From Pseudomonas paralactis (GTDB lineage: Bacteria > Pseudomonadota > Gammaproteobacteria > Pseudomonadales > Pseudomonadaceae): DNA of 64,000 nucleotides. The notes under the pieces are model-generated. The model was not told the origin of the DNA. It ran no database searches and saw only the letters and a program-made list of their open reading frames with translations. Each line of letters opens with the position of its first letter. Position 1 is the stretch's first letter. The stretch covers positions 186,001-250,000 of the forward strand of contig NZ_JYLN01000006.1 in assembly GCF_001439735.1 (NCBI RefSeq), in the 5' to 3' direction. This document shows, piece by piece, positions 43,321-52,183 of this stretch. Position numbers and translations under genes: made by a program.

Positions 43321-45777
43321 TTATTGCGCGGGCAAGGCCCAGGCGATGATGCTGTCGCCCAACTTGGTTGGGATCCGGTCATGACCGCCAACCACCGCCA
43401 CGACGTACTGTCGACCCTGGCTCATGTAGGTCAAGGGCGACGCCTGATTGCCTGCCGGAAGGCGCTCTTCCCAGAGCAGTTCGCCCGTTTCGCTGTTGTA
43501 AGCCCGCATGAACCGGTCGATAGCGGCACCGATGAACGTCACGCCGCCGGCGGTTGTCACGCCCGTTGCATCACTCGGTGTACCGATTTCGAAGCGCATC
43601 CGGGAGGCGATCCCCCAAGGTCCACTGTCATAGCCTGTGCCGAACGGGCGACTCCACACGACATCGCGAGTGCGCAGGTCGATACCGGCGATAAAGCCCC
43701 AGGGTGGCGCAATGCAAGGTTGGTCAAGGGATGACATCCACGGATCTTTAATCGCGCCGTAAGGCAAACCGGCCTGAACGCGAAAACCCTGGGCATTGCC
43801 CGGCGACTCCTGGAACGACTTGGCATTGATGGCGTCGAGCTGTTCGCGCGGTACCAGCCCCTGCATATAAGGAAGGCGCTGGTTGTTGATGATCAGCAGC
43901 CCCCGCTTGAGGTCGACCATCACCCCGCCCCAGTTCAAGCCGCCATGATGGCCGGGGAAGATCAGGCTTTGCTGGCCCACGACCGGCGGGGTGAAGATCC
44001 CTTCGTAGCGTGCCTGGCGAAATTCGAGGCGACATTGCATCTGATCGAAAGGCGTCAGGCCCCAGGCGTTGGCTTCGGTCAGTACTTCCGGTGTTTTCGA
44101 TGGGCGCCCCATGGTGCTCGGCATATCGGGGGACAGTGGTTGGGTGGCTGCGGTGTAGTCGCCCGGGGCGGTGCCCTGTGGAACGGGAGCTTGCACGACA
44201 TCTACCAGCGGTTCGCCGGTGGCGCGGTCAAGCACGAACAACTGGCCGGATTTGGTCGCCTGAATCACGGCCGGGCGTGGCCCGGTAGCCGTCGGAAAAT
44301 CAATCAGGCTGGGTTGCGGGCTCAGGTCGTAGTCCCATAGATCATGGTGGACTGTCTGGAAGTGCCAGCGGACCTTACCGGTGGTGGCGTCCAGTGCGAC
44401 TAAAGAAGAGCTGAACGTGTCTTCTTGTTCTGTGCGGGTGCCGCCATAGAAATCGCCCGCTGCGTTGCCGGTGGTGACGTACACCAGGCCCAGTTCATCG
44501 TCGGCCGACAGCGGTGCCCACGAGTTGGGGGTGCTGAGGGTGTAGGTCTCGTTGTCACGCGCGGGGGCGTTGCTGTCTGGCCGGCCCAAATCCCAGGCCC
44601 ACTTCTGTTTGCCGGTCACTGCATCGTAGGCGCGTACCACGCCCGAGGGGGCAGGGCGTACATCCGAGTCGAGCACGCGGCCCCCGGTGATCACCACCCC
44701 GCGAATGACCAGAGGGGCAGACGTGATGCCGGTTGAGCCTTTTCTGAAGGTGCCCAGCCCGTCTTTCAAATCCGCAAAACCTGCGTTGCCGAAGTCGGGG
44801 CACGCCTGGCCGGTCAGGGCGTCTACCGCGCCCAGGCGAATATCATTGGTGCCCCAAATGATGCGCGAGGCGCACAAGCCACTGGCATTGGGGACTTCGA
44901 AATAAGAGACGCCACGGCAATAGGCGCCGCCATTGGCGAAGTAGTCCGGGTCGACTTTGGAGTCGAATCGCCAGTTCTCCTTTCCGGTAGTGGCATCCAG
45001 GGAAATGATGATTTGCTTGGGGGTGCAGGTGTAGAGCGAGTTACCCACCTTGATCGGCGTGGCTTCGTTCAAGTACTTGGTTTTCTCACCGGGTTGCTTC
45101 ACGTCGCCGTGGTGGTATTCCCAGGCTTTGACCAGGCCCGACACATTCGAAGGCGTGATTTGCGACGCGGCTGAATAGTGGTTGCCCAGGTTGGAGCCTG
45201 CATAAGCGGTCCAGTTGGTCTCGGTGTGTGACGCGGCAATATTGCCGTCTGGAGAGGCCACGGTACTGCGGCTGAACGTTGCGGTGGGGCGTGTGGTGGC
45301 GAGCGCCGAGTCGGCAAGGTGCACGCTTTTCGGGAAGAACAGCGGCACCAGGATGGTAGCCCCCATCACCAGCGGCAGCACACCCATGATGGTGAAATAA
45401 TGACTTTTTCTGGCGTTGGCAAAATCACGCCGTACCACGGGCCAGAACGCCAGGAACGGCACGCTGAGAACCGCCAGCCAGGCCAGGCGTGGAATATAGG
45501 CCCAGCCATCGTAACCAGACTCCCACACCGCCCAGGCATAGGTGGCCACAGAGGCCGCGCCATAAAGGTAGAGGCCGAGGGGCTTTTTCAGGCCCATGAG
45601 GATGGCCGATAACAACAGCGCGGTGCCCATCATCGCGTAATAGGGTGACCCGCCTGCGGCCATCAGCACGCCGCCTTTATAGGCCAGCATCACGCCTAGC
45701 AGGGCAACCACTGTGTTGTACCCCCCAAACAGGAGGTTTGAGACTCCCGCTGCGCTACCCAACGTCCTTTCGTTCAT
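43321..45777 (-). CDS. Membrane-bound PQQ-dependent dehydrogenase (glucose/quinate/shikimate type)
   Basis: These enzymes oxidise sugars or polyols in the periplasm and pass electrons to ubiquinone. I start at ATG 45775-45777 (MNERTLGSAAGVSNLLFGGY), giving 818 residues; ATG 45784-45786 three codons upstream is also possible. Five N-terminal membrane helices (about 1-150) are followed by a long linker and an eight-bladed propeller with repeats such as ATTGKENWRFDSKV, AVTGKQKWAWDLGR and ATTGKVRWHFQTVHHDLWDYD. The fold matches glucose and quinate/shikimate dehydrogenases; the Q-W-T pattern alone does not fix the substrate. The nearby isomerase suggests a sugar or polyol. Confidence 0.9.
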   Translation of the reverse strand: MNERTLGSAAGVSNLLFGGYNTVVALLGVMLAYKGGVLMAAGGSPYYAMMGTALLLSAILMGLKKPLGLYLYGAASVATYAWAVWESGYDGWAYIPRLAWLAVLSVPFLAFWPVVRRDFANARKSHYFTIMGVLPLVMGATILVPLFFPKSVHLADSALATTRPTATFSRSTVASPDGNIAASHTETNWTAYAGSNLGNHYSAASQITPSNVSGLVKAWEYHHGDVKQPGEKTKYLNEATPIKVGNSLYTCTPKQIIISLDATTGKENWRFDSKVDPDYFANGGAYCRGVSYFEVPNASGLCASRIIWGTNDIRLGAVDALTGQACPDFGNAGFADLKDGLGTFRKGSTGITSAPLVIRGVVITGGRVLDSDVRPAPSGVVRAYDAVTGKQKWAWDLGRPDSNAPARDNETYTLSTPNSWAPLSADDELGLVYVTTGNAAGDFYGGTRTEQEDTFSSSLVALDATTGKVRWHFQTVHHDLWDYDLSPQPSLIDFPTATGPRPAVIQATKSGQLFVLDRATGEPLVDVVQAPVPQGTAPGDYTAATQPLSPDMPSTMGRPSKTPEVLTEANAWGLTPFDQMQCRLEFRQARYEGIFTPPVVGQQSLIFPGHHGGLNWGGVMVDLKRGLLIINNQRLPYMQGLVPREQLDAINAKSFQESPGNAQGFRVQAGLPYGAIKDPWMSSLDQPCIAPPWGFIAGIDLRTRDVVWSRPFGTGYDSGPWGIASRMRFEIGTPSDATGVTTAGGVTFIGAAIDRFMRAYNSETGELLWEERLPAGNQASPLTYMSQGRQYVVAVVGGHDRIPTKLGDSIIAWALPAQ

Positions 45778-45849
45778 GGCAACCATCCCTGTGCGATTTC
45801 GATGCGGATCCGTGTCCGAGCGGCGCGCATGATTGCCTATTGTTGTAAC

Positions 45850-45909
45850 GAAATACAATATGTAGTGAAAAAATTAACTGTTTGGTGATTTTTTTGTATT
45901 GTGTTTCGA
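45850..45909. promoter_or_regulatory. Matched inverted repeat in the PQQ dehydrogenase promoter
   Basis: CGAAATACAAT (45850-45860) and ATTGTGTTTCG (45899-45909) are inverted copies with one mismatch in 11 bases, 38 bases apart. The right copy continues into a second palindrome, GTTTCGATTAGAAAC. The region is AT-rich, unlike the flanking genes, and is a good candidate for the operator of the GntR-type regulator. Confidence 0.55.
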
Positions 45910-46011
45910 TTAGAAACAATTGTGCTAGGCTGATTGGCCCTTTATCGGGCGGGGGATGGCGAAGCTGCTGCACTGGCGTAATGCCGTGCAGTTAAGCGTA
46001 TAGCGCCCTCT

Positions 46012-46109
46012 GTAGGAGCGAGCTTGCTCGCGAAAAACATCAACGATAACGCGTGTTTCCTGTTTTAACGCGGCGCCTGTGATTTTTCGCGAGCAAGCTC
46101 GCTCCTACA
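46012..46109. repeat. REPIN, GCGAGCTTGCTCGC class
   Basis: Inward arms with spacer starting CATCAACGATAACGCG, closely matching the inner copy at 22333-22432. It lies between the GntR-type regulator stop and the PQQ dehydrogenase promoter. Confidence 0.92.
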
Positions 46110-46149
46110 AAAAGCCTTAAAACGCACGGCATTACGCCAGTGACGTGCT

Positions 46150-47052
46150 CTAGATTTGGCTTTCTTCTGGCACTGCGCGTTGATCAGTCTTGAGTCGACC
46201 GACTTGATCCAGGTGGCGCCAGAGAAACTGTGCGGCTTCTTCACGCCGATCAGACTCGATGAGGTCGAGCAAATGGATGTGTTCCTGGCATTGCGCCTTA
46301 AGACGCGTGCGATCGATGTTGGCCTTGTAGCCCATAAAGCGCCTGAGCTGATTCTGGTGGCGTATGGCGTCGATGAAAAAAACATTGCCGGAACACTGCA
46401 CGATCATTTCGTGAAACTGGGCGCCCACCTGGAACAGTTGCGCGCGGGACAGGGTCTGGATCTCGCCGTCGATCAGGGCCTGTTGCTGTTGCCTGGCCTG
46501 CGCAAACGCGGCGTGATTGACCTGATAACCCGGCTCAAGCAGCGCCGCCGGTTCGATGGCCATCCGGAAACGGTAGCTTTGAATGTGCGCCTGCGTGTTA
46601 TGCACGAAGTCCTTGAGGCCCCACCCTTGGCCCGGCTTACGCTCCACCATCGCTTCGCTGGCCAGCCGGTTCAGCACCTTGAGCAACTGCCCCCGCGGCA
46701 CCTCGTAACGCCGCAACAACTGCGCTTCGAAAAAGTGCGCAGGTATTTCACCGCCCAGAATGTCATCGACCACACGCAGGTAAAAGTCCTCGAAAGGATC
46801 GCTGGCGCAAGGCACTGCGGCCTCTTGAATCTGCCCGGCACCTTGTTTGAGGAAGTAGCCACGATTGGGCTCTTGAATGGCAAGGTCCCATTCGGCGAGC
46901 AAGGCAAAGACCCGCCGAATCGGCGAGCGCGACACCCCGAGCGCTTGGGCAAAGGTCTGCTCGCGCAAGGGCTCACCGGCTTTCATCGAACGGGCGCGAA
47001 CCAGGTCGATGACGCGGGGGGCCAACTGCAGGGCGAGGTCTTTCTTGATCAC
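46150..47052 (-). CDS. GntR-type regulator with two apparent winged helices
   Basis: The 300-residue protein begins with a GntR winged helix (RARSMKAGEPLREQTFAQAL, GVSRSPIRRVFALLAEWDLA). A second helix-turn-helix-like segment follows at about 88-150 (FEDFYLRVVDDILGGEIPAH, LLRRYEVPRGQLLKVLNRLA, EAMVERKPGQGWGLKDF). The C-terminal helical domain (about 160-290) has FCD-like spacing of polar residues (YRFRMAIEPAALLEPGY, FHEMIVQCSGNVFFIDAIRH). Its own gene points away from the divergent isomerase and towards the PQQ dehydrogenase, so it probably controls both. Confidence 0.85.
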   Translation of the reverse strand: MIKKDLALQLAPRVIDLVRARSMKAGEPLREQTFAQALGVSRSPIRRVFALLAEWDLAIQEPNRGYFLKQGAGQIQEAAVPCASDPFEDFYLRVVDDILGGEIPAHFFEAQLLRRYEVPRGQLLKVLNRLASEAMVERKPGQGWGLKDFVHNTQAHIQSYRFRMAIEPAALLEPGYQVNHAAFAQARQQQQALIDGEIQTLSRAQLFQVGAQFHEMIVQCSGNVFFIDAIRHQNQLRRFMGYKANIDRTRLKAQCQEHIHLLDLIESDRREEAAQFLWRHLDQVGRLKTDQRAVPEESQI

Positions 47053-47242
47053 AGGTTCTATTCCGAATGGTTAGCTTCAGTCCGTTCCCGTCGGGGCAGA
47101 TGCCCCCACCGCACTGGAGTGGGAAAATACCATACGAAGAGCATGAGTATTTGCACTGACCACTTTCGATAGCGTGGCGCTGGAGCCGCGAAGGAGGCTC
47201 CAGGCTGATGATTTGTTTATTCCCAGGATGGATAGGTACCCA
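47053..47242. promoter_or_regulatory. Divergent promoter region, regulator and isomerase
   Basis: The inverted repeat AAATAC...GTATTT spans about 47125-47152. A perfect 8-bp hairpin CTGGAGCC/GGCTCCAG (47180-47203) lies in the isomerase leader, 39 bases before its start. The AATAC core recurs in the inverted repeat upstream of the PQQ dehydrogenase. Confidence 0.4.
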
Positions 47243-47998
47243 ATGCTCAAATTCAATGCTCACCTCGGTTTTCAATTCAACGAATTGCCTTTTCTGCAAC
47301 GCATCGAAGCCGCCGCCGCTGCCGGTTTCAGGGCGGTGGAGTTCCCGTCCCCCTATGAATTCGACGCCAGCCTGCTCGCCGACCACCTGGCCCAATACAA
47401 CCTGCCGTTGATTCAGTTCGCGGCGCCGGCGGGTGTGACCAAAGGCATCGCTGCCTTGCAGGGCAAGGAGCAGGAATTTCGCGATGGGCTGCGCGAAGCG
47501 GCCCGCTATGCGAAGGCGCTGAACTGCTCGGATGTGCACATCATGTCGGGCGTGACCACGCCTCAGGATGAGAGCGCGGTTGCCTACACCAATAACCTGG
47601 AATACGCGGTCAAGTACCTCGAAGATCAGGGTTTGCGAACGCTGATTGAAGTGATCAGCTCGCAGGCGATGCCAGGCTATTACCTGTCTGACTTCAGCAA
47701 GGCCCAGCAGGTGCTGGAAACCTTTACGAGTGTCGGGCTGATTCTGGACCTTTACCATGCCCAGCTGTTGACCGGCGACGCCGCCGGGGTGCTGGCGCAG
47801 TTTTACGACAGGACCGTCCATGTACAAATCGCCGACAACCCGGGGCGTCATGAGCCGGGCACCGGGACCATGGACTTTGCTGGCTTGTTCGCGGCGCTGG
47901 AGCAGCGTGGCTACCGGGGATGGATCGGCTGTGAATACCGCCCATCCGGCACCACGGTTGCCAGCCTTGAGTGGCTCAAGCCGCTGCTGAAACCCTAG
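47243..47998 (+). CDS. Hydroxypyruvate-isomerase-type TIM-barrel protein
   Basis: This protein belongs to the Hyi/OtnI branch of the AP-endonuclease-2 TIM-barrel family, which isomerises hydroxypyruvate or related C3-C4 keto acids and sugars. I choose ATG 47243 (MLKFNAHLGFQFNELPFLQR, 251 residues); ATG 47228 is also in frame. Metal-site residues are consistent: Glu in LRTLIEVISSQ, Asp and His in LILDLYHAQ, and Glu in WIGCEYRPSG. It is divergent from the regulator and ends 3 bases before the convergent phosphatase gene. Confidence 0.85.
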   Translation: MLKFNAHLGFQFNELPFLQRIEAAAAAGFRAVEFPSPYEFDASLLADHLAQYNLPLIQFAAPAGVTKGIAALQGKEQEFRDGLREAARYAKALNCSDVHIMSGVTTPQDESAVAYTNNLEYAVKYLEDQGLRTLIEVISSQAMPGYYLSDFSKAQQVLETFTSVGLILDLYHAQLLTGDAAGVLAQFYDRTVHVQIADNPGRHEPGTGTMDFAGLFAALEQRGYRGWIGCEYRPSGTTVASLEWLKPLLKP

Positions 47999-48001
47999 GG
48001 C

Positions 48002-49090
48002 TTATTGCGCGGCAGGCAGCAGGAAGCGGGCGATCACCGGCAGGTGGTTGGAAATGCGCAACGTATCTTCCTGGCGCACCTTGGCTTCCACGCGTTTGAT
48101 CCGTGAGCTGTAGAACAGGTAATCCAGCGTGCGATCCGGGCCATCAAGGCCTGGGTCGTTGGGGAAGTGCGTCAGCCATTTCTCACGGTCGATGCCACTG
48201 GACTGGCTGTTGCTGGGGATCATCGGGTATTTGTCCCACAGCAGATGCAACTCACTGTCCGGCGAATACTGGCCACGCTTGCCCGCGTCCAGGCGCAGGA
48301 ACTGGCCCAGTGGCAGCAGGTTGAAATCCCCGCCAATCAACCAGGGGGTGCCGCGACCTTCGAGTTTATCCAGCAGTTTTACCGTACTCGTGACTTGCTC
48401 CCGCACGGCACTGCGCCCAAGCGCACCGGCGTCCAGGCGGGTGTTGAGCACCGCCAGTTGGCCTCCGTCGCTCAAGGGCAGATACGTCAGCAGCAGGGCC
48501 GGCTTGGGTTGGAACTGACGGCTGATGAAGTTGGCATCGGCGATTGGCAGTTGCAGGCGTTCGGCGTGTTCGATCTGGTAGCGGCTGAGCGTAGCGAGCT
48601 TGCGCCCCACGCTACCGAAGATGTGCAGGCTGGGCACAAAGTCGGCTTTCCAGTCGAAGGCCTGGGCGCTGCACGGGTAGAGGTCGACCAGACGCTCCTG
48701 CAACAGTGCAAGCTGGTCCTGATAGTGGGACGGTTTGGCGCCTTCATCGATTTCCTGCAACAGCAGGATGTCGGGTTGTTCGTCGCGGATCACCCGGGCC
48801 ACTTCGTCGAGGCTAAAGGCCATGTCTTCGACGGTGGGGCGATCGTCCGGGCCGCTGCCGTCCGGGGTGTCGTACCAGAACACGTAGTTCTTGCCGGCCA
48901 GGTATTGCACATTCCAGGTCATGACTTTGAGCGCCTGCCCCGGCAGCAGCGTCGGCGCGCGGGGGGCCACGCAGCTGACGGGCAGGGTTTCTTTGTCGGC
49001 GGGGCGCCAGGTCAGGCTGTAGATCAGCGTCGCCAGCAGGCCGGCGATGACCAACAGGCTCAACAGGGTGATGCGCAATAAACGGGTCAT
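48002..49090 (-). CDS. Endonuclease/exonuclease/phosphatase-fold protein
   Basis: The 362-residue protein has an N-terminal membrane anchor (LLRITLLSLLVIAGLLATLIY) and an EEP domain with TWNVQYLAGKN, LLLQEIDEG, GGDFNLLPLG and the catalytic SNHLPVIARF. Such anchored EEP proteins act as phosphodiesterases or phosphatases in the periplasm; the substrate is unknown. It is 41 bases downstream of a YciC-type gene on the same strand. Confidence 0.88.
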   Translation of the reverse strand: MTRLLRITLLSLLVIAGLLATLIYSLTWRPADKETLPVSCVAPRAPTLLPGQALKVMTWNVQYLAGKNYVFWYDTPDGSGPDDRPTVEDMAFSLDEVARVIRDEQPDILLLQEIDEGAKPSHYQDQLALLQERLVDLYPCSAQAFDWKADFVPSLHIFGSVGRKLATLSRYQIEHAERLQLPIADANFISRQFQPKPALLLTYLPLSDGGQLAVLNTRLDAGALGRSAVREQVTSTVKLLDKLEGRGTPWLIGGDFNLLPLGQFLRLDAGKRGQYSPDSELHLLWDKYPMIPSNSQSSGIDREKWLTHFPNDPGLDGPDRTLDYLFYSSRIKRVEAKVRQEDTLRISNHLPVIARFLLPAAQ

Positions 49091-49131
49091 CGGCTCGGCT
49101 TATATGCGTGTCAGAAGAGGCACGGAGCATA

Positions 49132-49800
49132 TCACCGCGCGTCGGCGTCGCCACCGATCAACATGAATAAACGGAACAGCACCACGCTGGTAAACAACTG
49201 CAAAAAGCTGTGGGCGCTGTCCATCAGCAGCCCCAGCAGCGGCGCGGGCTCGGGATACGCCGCCACGCTGGCGCCCTTGAGCAGCCACAACGGCGTCATC
49301 ACGCACAGCAGGCACACCAGGATGCGCCAGAAATGCCCGCGGGTCAGGCGAAAGCTTTCCTTCATCGCCGCCAACGCCGGCATACCGCGCAGCACCAGCA
49401 GGTATTCGGCAAACGCCAGCACCACCATCAGCCACAAGCCCGGCAGGAAATACAGCGACAGCCCCAGCAATATCAACAACGTGCTCATCGCCGTCAGCAG
49501 GGCAAAACGCGGCCACAGGCTCAGGGCCATGGCCCATACATCCTTGGTGCGCGGCGATTCGCCCCGGGTGCGGGCGTCGAGAAACAGGATCAAGGCGCCG
49601 GTGTACAGCGGGTACACCAATAAACCCACGACCACGCTGTAGCCGGGAAACGCATCCGGGCCCAGCGTGTGGTCCAGTATTTGTTGCAGCAGGGCTTCGA
49701 GGATCACCAGCGGCAGGCACAACTGCACGATGGCGCCCAGGTTGCGCTGGGTAAAACGCAAGGAGTCGCGCAAAACGTCTAACGGATTCATCAGGGTCAT
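49132..49800 (-). CDS. yciC: YciC/UPF0259 family membrane protein
   Basis: This 222-residue protein starts at ATG 49798-49800 (MTLMNPLDVLRDSL); ATG 49789-49791 and a GTG upstream are alternatives. It has about six membrane helices (for example IVQLCLPLVILEALLQQI, FALLTAMSTLLILLGLSLYF, LPGLWLMVVLAFAEYLLVLR). The MNPLDVLRDSLRFTQRNL start and MPALAAMKESFRLTRGHFW are typical of YciC. Function is unknown; it may belong with the EEP gene downstream. Confidence 0.85.
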   Translation of the reverse strand: MTLMNPLDVLRDSLRFTQRNLGAIVQLCLPLVILEALLQQILDHTLGPDAFPGYSVVVGLLVYPLYTGALILFLDARTRGESPRTKDVWAMALSLWPRFALLTAMSTLLILLGLSLYFLPGLWLMVVLAFAEYLLVLRGMPALAAMKESFRLTRGHFWRILVCLLCVMTPLWLLKGASVAAYPEPAPLLGLLMDSAHSFLQLFTSVVLFRLFMLIGGDADAR

Positions 49801-49973
49801 CACAGGCCTGGAAGCAGAGGGCCACACTTTAACCGATCAGGGTCCAGGGGGCGCAAACGTAAACCTTGAGTAAAGACCATTGAAACAACTCGTAACATCC
49901 CCATAACTGGAAAGCCCCCGGCCTGATCACAGGTGGGATCGGAATTTTTTATCGGCAATCTAACGAGGTCGCC

Positions 49974-50696
49974 ATGAACAGCGAAGAGCAAACCCTGATC
50001 GATGGACTGTTTTCACGGTTGCAGCAAGCCGAAACGGACTCAGCCCCCCGCGACGCCCAGGCCGAAGCGCGGATCAAGGAGCACATGACGCGCCAACCCG
50101 CCGCCGGGTACTACATGACCCAGTCGATTCTGGTGCAGGAACACGCGCTGCAGAGCCTGGACGCGCAGAACAAGCAACAGGCCCAGCAGATCCAGCAATT
50201 GCAGGATGAACTGCAAAGGGCCAAGGCCACGCAACCGGCGCCGGCCAGCGGCGGTGGGTTTTTGTCGAGCATCTTTGGCGGTAGCTCCCGCGAGCCACAG
50301 CCTGCGCCGAACAACTCCGGTGGCGGCTGGCGTGAGCCGGCGCGGCCCGCTTTTGGCCAGCCAGCACCGCAGCAGAACTATCAACAGCCGCAAGCACCGG
50401 CCGCCGCGCCAGCTGGCAGCGGCTTCCTCGGTGGCGCCATGAAAACCGCCGCCGGTGTGGCCGGGGGCGTGTTGCTGGCCGAAGGCATCAGCAGCCTGTT
50501 CCATCACAACCAGCAGCCGCAGGTGGTCGAAGAAATCATCGAACAACCTGCACCGGCCAGTGACCAGGGCAACTGGGGCAACGATGACCAGAAGTTTGCC
50601 GGCAATGACAGCTGGGGCAGCAACTCTGACAACTTCGCCGACAGCGATTATTCCGACGATTCCTCTTCCTTTGGCGACGACGACTCCTTCGTCTGA
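49974..50696 (+). CDS. DUF2076 domain protein
   Basis: The 240-residue protein begins with the DUF2076 segment MNSEEQTLIDGLFSRLQQAE and a coiled coil (LQSLDAQNKQQAQQIQQLQD). A Pro/Gln/Gly linker and a glycine-rich hydrophobic stretch (GGAMKTAAGVAGGVLLAEGI) follow. The tail is very acidic and serine-rich (DSDYSDDSSSFGDDDSFV). It is a periplasmic or membrane-associated ligand-binding-like protein; no reaction is known. A terminator follows 12 bases after the stop. Confidence 0.9.
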   Translation: MNSEEQTLIDGLFSRLQQAETDSAPRDAQAEARIKEHMTRQPAAGYYMTQSILVQEHALQSLDAQNKQQAQQIQQLQDELQRAKATQPAPASGGGFLSSIFGGSSREPQPAPNNSGGGWREPARPAFGQPAPQQNYQQPQAPAAAPAGSGFLGGAMKTAAGVAGGVLLAEGISSLFHHNQQPQVVEEIIEQPAPASDQGNWGNDDQKFAGNDSWGSNSDNFADSDYSDDSSSFGDDDSFV

Positions 50697-50707
50697 CACA
50701 CCCAGGC

Positions 50708-50740
50708 CCGGAGCGCTGTGGCGCTCCGGTCTGATTTTTT
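50708..50740 (+). terminator. Intrinsic terminator after the DUF2076 gene
   Basis: CCGGAGCGC and GCGCTCCGG form a 9-bp stem around TGTG, followed by TCTGA and six Ts. It isolates the DUF2076 gene from the NYN gene that starts at 50817. Confidence 0.88.
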
Positions 50741-50816
50741 CCCGGCAACACTCCCTTGGCTGGCATACTGGCGCCCTTTCCGGGCGCTGGCGCCTGGCTG
50801 CCCATGAGGAAGTGCG

Positions 50817-51293
50817 GTGAAAAAAATTGCAGTGTTCGCCGATGTGCAAAACCTCTACTACACCGTGCGCCAGGCCTACGGTTGCCACTTCAACTATGCC
50901 GCCCTGTGGGCTGACATCAGCGCGCGCGGGCAGATTGTCGAGGCGTACGCCTATGCCATCGACCGTGGCGACAGCAAGCAGCAGCAGTTCCAGCAGATCC
51001 TGCGCAACCTGGGGTTCACGGTAAAACTCAAGCCGTACATCCAGCGCAGCGACGGCTCGGCCAAGGGCGACTGGGACGTTGGCATCACCCTCGACATCAT
51101 GGACGCCGCCGACCACGTCGACGAAGTCGTACTGGCCTCCGGTGACGGTGATTTCGACATGCTGCTCGAACGCATCATCCACAAGCATGGCGTGCGGGCC
51201 GTGGCCTACGGCGTGCCGGGGCTGACGGCCAACTCATTGATACGCGCCGCCAGCCACTACGTGCCGATCGAAGGCGCGTTGTTGCTCAAATAG
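50817..51293 (+). CDS. NYN/LabA-like (DUF88) PIN-fold nuclease
   Basis: The 158-residue protein starts at GTG 50817 with a GAGGAAGTGC site. NYN-domain proteins are PIN-fold RNases or RNA-binding relatives. Acidic residues that would hold metal are present: Asp in KKIAVFADVQNL, Asp in AKGDWDVGITLDIM, and the Asp cluster in VVLASGDGDFDMLLERI. Together these match the NYN triad. It is followed 25 bases later by a DnaQ-type exonuclease gene on the same strand. Confidence 0.9.
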   Translation: MKKIAVFADVQNLYYTVRQAYGCHFNYAALWADISARGQIVEAYAYAIDRGDSKQQQFQQILRNLGFTVKLKPYIQRSDGSAKGDWDVGITLDIMDAADHVDEVVLASGDGDFDMLLERIIHKHGVRAVAYGVPGLTANSLIRAASHYVPIEGALLLK

Positions 51294-51318
51294 ATCGTAG
51301 AACGGAGTTGGAACAGGT

Positions 51319-51930
51319 TTGGAACGTATAGCGGTCATCGACTTTGAAACCACCGGCATCACCCCCAGCAGCCACTGCCGGGCCACGGAGATTGGCGTGG
51401 TCATCCTCGAACGCGGGCAAATCGTGGATCGCTACCAGAGTCTGATGAACGCCGGTGTACGCGTACCGGCCTTTATCGAACAGCTCACCGGCATCAGCAA
51501 CGCCATGCTGCGCAGCGCGCCACCGGCTGAACGGGTGATGAACGAAGTCAATGAGTTCGTCGGCACCACGCCCTTGATGGCGCACAACGCCGCGTTCGAC
51601 CAGAAGTTCTGGGACTTTGAGCTGGGCCTGATCCGCCGCACCCGCCTGCAAAAATTTGCCTGCTCCCTGCTGCTGTCCCGCCGCCTGATGCCGGCGGCGC
51701 CCAACCACAAGCTCGGCACCCTCAACGCTTACGCCAAATTGCCCCACACCGGCCAGGCTCACCGGGCGCTGGCGGATGCGGAAATGGCCGCCAATCTCAC
51801 GGCGCACCTGGCCCAGGAACTGCGCCAGACTCATGGTTTGCGTGAACTGTCCCATGACCTGTTGTGCACCTTGCAGAAAGTGCCGGCGGCGAAGATCAAT
51901 GAGCATCTGAAGAAACATCGCGGGTTCTGA
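51319..51930 (+). CDS. 3'-5' exonuclease, DnaQ/ribonuclease T-like fold
   Basis: The 203-residue protein starts at a TTG (51319) with GGAACGGAG upstream. Exonuclease motifs are Exo I DFETTGITP, Exo II LMAHNAAFDQKFWDFE and the HAD motif Exo III AHRALADAEMAANLTA. The fold fits DEDDh exonucleases such as polymerase epsilon or oligoribonuclease relatives. Its spacing to the NYN gene suggests the two nucleases act together. Confidence 0.9.
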   Translation: MERIAVIDFETTGITPSSHCRATEIGVVILERGQIVDRYQSLMNAGVRVPAFIEQLTGISNAMLRSAPPAERVMNEVNEFVGTTPLMAHNAAFDQKFWDFELGLIRRTRLQKFACSLLLSRRLMPAAPNHKLGTLNAYAKLPHTGQAHRALADAEMAANLTAHLAQELRQTHGLRELSHDLLCTLQKVPAAKINEHLKKHRGF

Positions 51931-51964
51931 TCCGGCCACCCCCTCAAGCACACTGGAGTTCCAG

Positions 51965-52053
51965 TGTGGGAGCTGGCTTGCCTGCGATAGCGGTGTATCA
52001 GCCAGCCATTTATTGCCTGGCCCTCCGCTATCGCGGGCAAGCCCGCTCCCACA
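51965..52053. repeat. REPIN, GCTGGCTTGCCTGCGAT class
   Basis: Forward arm TGTGGGAGCTGGCTTGCCTG at 51965; the inverted arm carries the variant GCGGGCAAGCCCGC. The two arms are therefore not exact complements, a mosaic between two REP subtypes. Confidence 0.9.
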
Positions 52054-52183
52054 GTGGGGTTGCGTCGCCTATCGAGGCTGTGCGCACTCCAACGCCTGGT
52101 CCCTCACCCTACGCGATCGGGATTGGTCCTGCTTGCCAATAGTGGCAGGCTTATTGGACAACGTTTTGGAGAGGCAGCTAGAA

